The translations under genes and the position numbers were made by a program. The notes beneath the pieces are model-generated. The model did not search any database. It was not told the DNA's origin and saw only the letters and a list, made by a program, of their open reading frames with translations. Source: Planctomycetes bacterium RIFCSPHIGHO2_12_FULL_52_36 (GTDB lineage: Bacteria > Planctomycetota > Brocadiia > Brocadiales > Bathyanammoxibiaceae). Taken from it: a stretch of 6,424 bases of DNA. Shown here in pieces: positions 5,488 through 6,424 of this stretch; within the stretch, counting starts at the first letter, position 1; each line of letters starts with the position of its first letter. Location of the stretch: positions 1 to 6,424 of the forward strand of contig MHYW01000102.1 in the NCBI GenBank assembly GCA_001828545.1. Direction: 5' to 3'.

Positions 5488-5534
5488 GACGGTTCTAATT
5501 ATCTCCCTTTTTAAAAATAGAACCGTCCCCTTTT
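5481..5534 (-). terminator. hairpin terminator of the cca-like gene, also a repeat of the GGGGACGGTTCTA type
   Basis: The arms 5481-5497 (AAAAGGGGACGGTTCTA) and 5518-5534 (TAGAACCGTCCCCTTTT) are perfectly complementary over 17 bp, with a 20-nt loop. Read on the minus strand, the stem is followed by T-rich tracts (TTTTTTCGCC and on), as expected of an intrinsic terminator. On the plus strand it is followed only by TTTTC, so it may work weakly in both directions between the converging genes. The cca-like stop codon (TAG, minus strand, 5497-5495) lies inside the stem. The GGGGACGGTTCTA motif is a repeat I recognise from other environmental genomes, so it may be a mobile repeat now serving as a terminator. 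Confidence 0.7.
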
Positions 5535-6424
5535 CTTCCCTTAATCCCGCCACCCAAGACCTCGGCCACCATCTCCCTGGCCTCGTTTAGGGCCTCTTCC
5601 CTCGTTCTAAGCCTACCCTCTAGTTGCTCATCGTAAAGTCTGTCTAGGATTCCCGAGAAAGGCGGGCCGGGTTTTAGCCCCAGGGCTATGAGGTCGTATC
5701 CATTAACCAACCTCTGGGGTTTTATCTCCTCTTCCTTCAGCCTCCCCCGCATCTCCTGGCAATAATTATAGTCCGAGAGGTCACCGGTGCTGGCGAGGGC
5801 GTCCACACGGCAGACCTCGGCCAGGAGGGGGTAATCCGGGTGCGAGAGGAGTCTCTTAAGGGTGCTCATCTTCATCTTCCGGGCATCCTTGAAGGCCATG
5901 TGCCTCTTTACCAGCCAGGCAATCCGTTCCTTCTCCTCTTTGGAGGTGCGGAGGCGGTCGCAGATATTCCCGGCCATCTCCGCCCCGACGCCCTCGTGGT
6001 AAGGGAAGCGGATACGGCCGTCTCTCAGCTCCCAGGTAACGGGCTTGGCCACGTCGTGGAGCAGTGCCCCCATGGCCAGCACCCAGTTGGGGTCTTCAAG
6101 GTGAGATATGGTCAGCAGGGTGTGGGTGAAAACGTCCCCTTCCGGGTGGAGGTTGTCGGGTTGTTTGGCGCCCTTCATCTTGGTAATCTCCGGGAGGACG
6201 TGTTCCAGCAGTCCCAGTTCATCAAGTAGCTTAATCCCGATAGAGCGGTTCCTGTGGACAAGGATTTTTTCTAGTTCTTCCCTTATCCTCTCCCAGCTCA
6301 CGGTAAGGATTTTGGGGGCGTACTCCTGGACGGCCTTCCTGGTGGATTCTTCTATCTCATATTCAAAGCGGCTGGCGAAACGGACTGCCCGTATCATACG
6401 CAGGCGGTCTTCTTTAATCATATC
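5495..6424 (-). CDS. cca: class II CCA tRNA nucleotidyltransferase / poly(A) polymerase family protein with HD domain, N-terminus cut off
   Basis: Enzymes of this family add CCA, CC or A to tRNA 3' ends, or poly(A) to RNA. The frame stays open to the window edge: an Asp codon precedes the first visible Met at 6421. EDRLRMIRAVRFASRF (from residue 4 of that Met) is the conserved neck motif that normally follows the nucleotidyltransferase head, so the catalytic head lies outside the window. Numbering from that Met, an HD phosphohydrolase-like domain spans about 90-215, with H100, HD at 122-123 (ALLHDVAKP), H142 and H174. The C-terminal tail motif GYDLIALGLKPGPPFSGILDRLYDEQLEGRLRTREEAL (241-278) is typical of the family. 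Without the head, CCA-, CC- or A-adding activity cannot be distinguished. The last residues GDGSIFKKGDN are encoded by the hairpin repeat at 5481-5534. The gene converges on carB. Confidence 0.88.
   Translation of the reverse strand, partial: DMIKEDRLRMIRAVRFASRFEYEIEESTRKAVQEYAPKILTVSWERIREELEKILVHRNRSIGIKLLDELGLLEHVLPEITKMKGAKQPDNLHPEGDVFTHTLLTISHLEDPNWVLAMGALLHDVAKPVTWELRDGRIRFPYHEGVGAEMAGNICDRLRTSKEEKERIAWLVKRHMAFKDARKMKMSTLKRLLSHPDYPLLAEVCRVDALASTGDLSDYNYCQEMRGRLKEEEIKPQRLVNGYDLIALGLKPGPPFSGILDRLYDEQLEGRLRTREEALNEAREMVAEVLGGGIKGRKGDGSIFKKGDN

Noticed and set aside
5840..6229. Plus-strand 129-codon frame opposite the cca-like gene
   Set aside because: It is antisense to a well-supported conserved protein and shows no recognisable domain.

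Overview
The window is a bacterial chromosome segment carrying the carbamoyl-phosphate synthetase operon, carA (5' end cut off) followed by a complete carB. The 3' part of a class II CCA-adding enzyme / poly(A) polymerase family gene converges on it from the right and is cut by the window edge. Base composition is moderately GC-rich, with many GTA, ATA and AGG codons. Gaps between genes are filled with long palindromic repeats of types common in genomes of uncultivated environmental bacteria. I cannot name the organism. A deep-branching Gram-negative lineage (for example anammox-type Planctomycetota or Nitrospirota) would fit, but this is only a guess.

Layout: carA fragment (2-979, +); a repeat-rich gap (980-1261) with three palindromic elements; a 5' fragment of a second carB allele (1262-1333, readable as a 33-codon ORF to 1363); a two-gene HicBA toxin-antitoxin module (hicB 1360-1584, hicA 1584-1823); a possible 9-codon ORF (1824-1853); complete carB (1858-5094); a gap with two more palindromic repeats of about 90 bp (5131-5218, 5228-5316); a 3' fragment of a second carB allele with a different C-terminal tail (5319-5457); an A-rich direct repeat and a perfect 17-bp-stem hairpin (5481-5534) overlapping the stop codon of the minus-strand cca-like gene (5495-6424).

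The main surprise is that the intact carB is bracketed by leftovers of another carB. The left leftover encodes exactly the same first 24 residues, with ten nucleotide differences, all silent. The right leftover matches codons 1036-1073 with four differences (three silent, one Ile to Val), then has its own tail and stop. The simplest reading is that a block containing hicBA, a complete carB and two repeats replaced the middle of a resident carB. The module is stitched into the operon by very tight junctions: the carB remnant's stop overlaps the hicB start (ATGA), hicB overlaps hicA (TGATG), a 9-codon ORF starts right after the hicA stop, and carB starts 4 nt after that ORF ends.

A second unusual feature is that carB contains two 28-bp near-perfect palindromes with GTAGGGGC / GCC(C/T)CTAC ends. 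Both lie in the same reading phase and encode VGA-x4-PL. They share termini with the intergenic palindromes, which suggests a repeat family that also occupies coding sequence.

CarA (glutaminase) and CarB (synthetase) together make carbamoyl phosphate for pyrimidine and arginine synthesis. HicA is a predicted mRNA interferase neutralised by HicB. The cca-like enzyme would act on tRNA 3' ends and has no obvious functional tie to the others.
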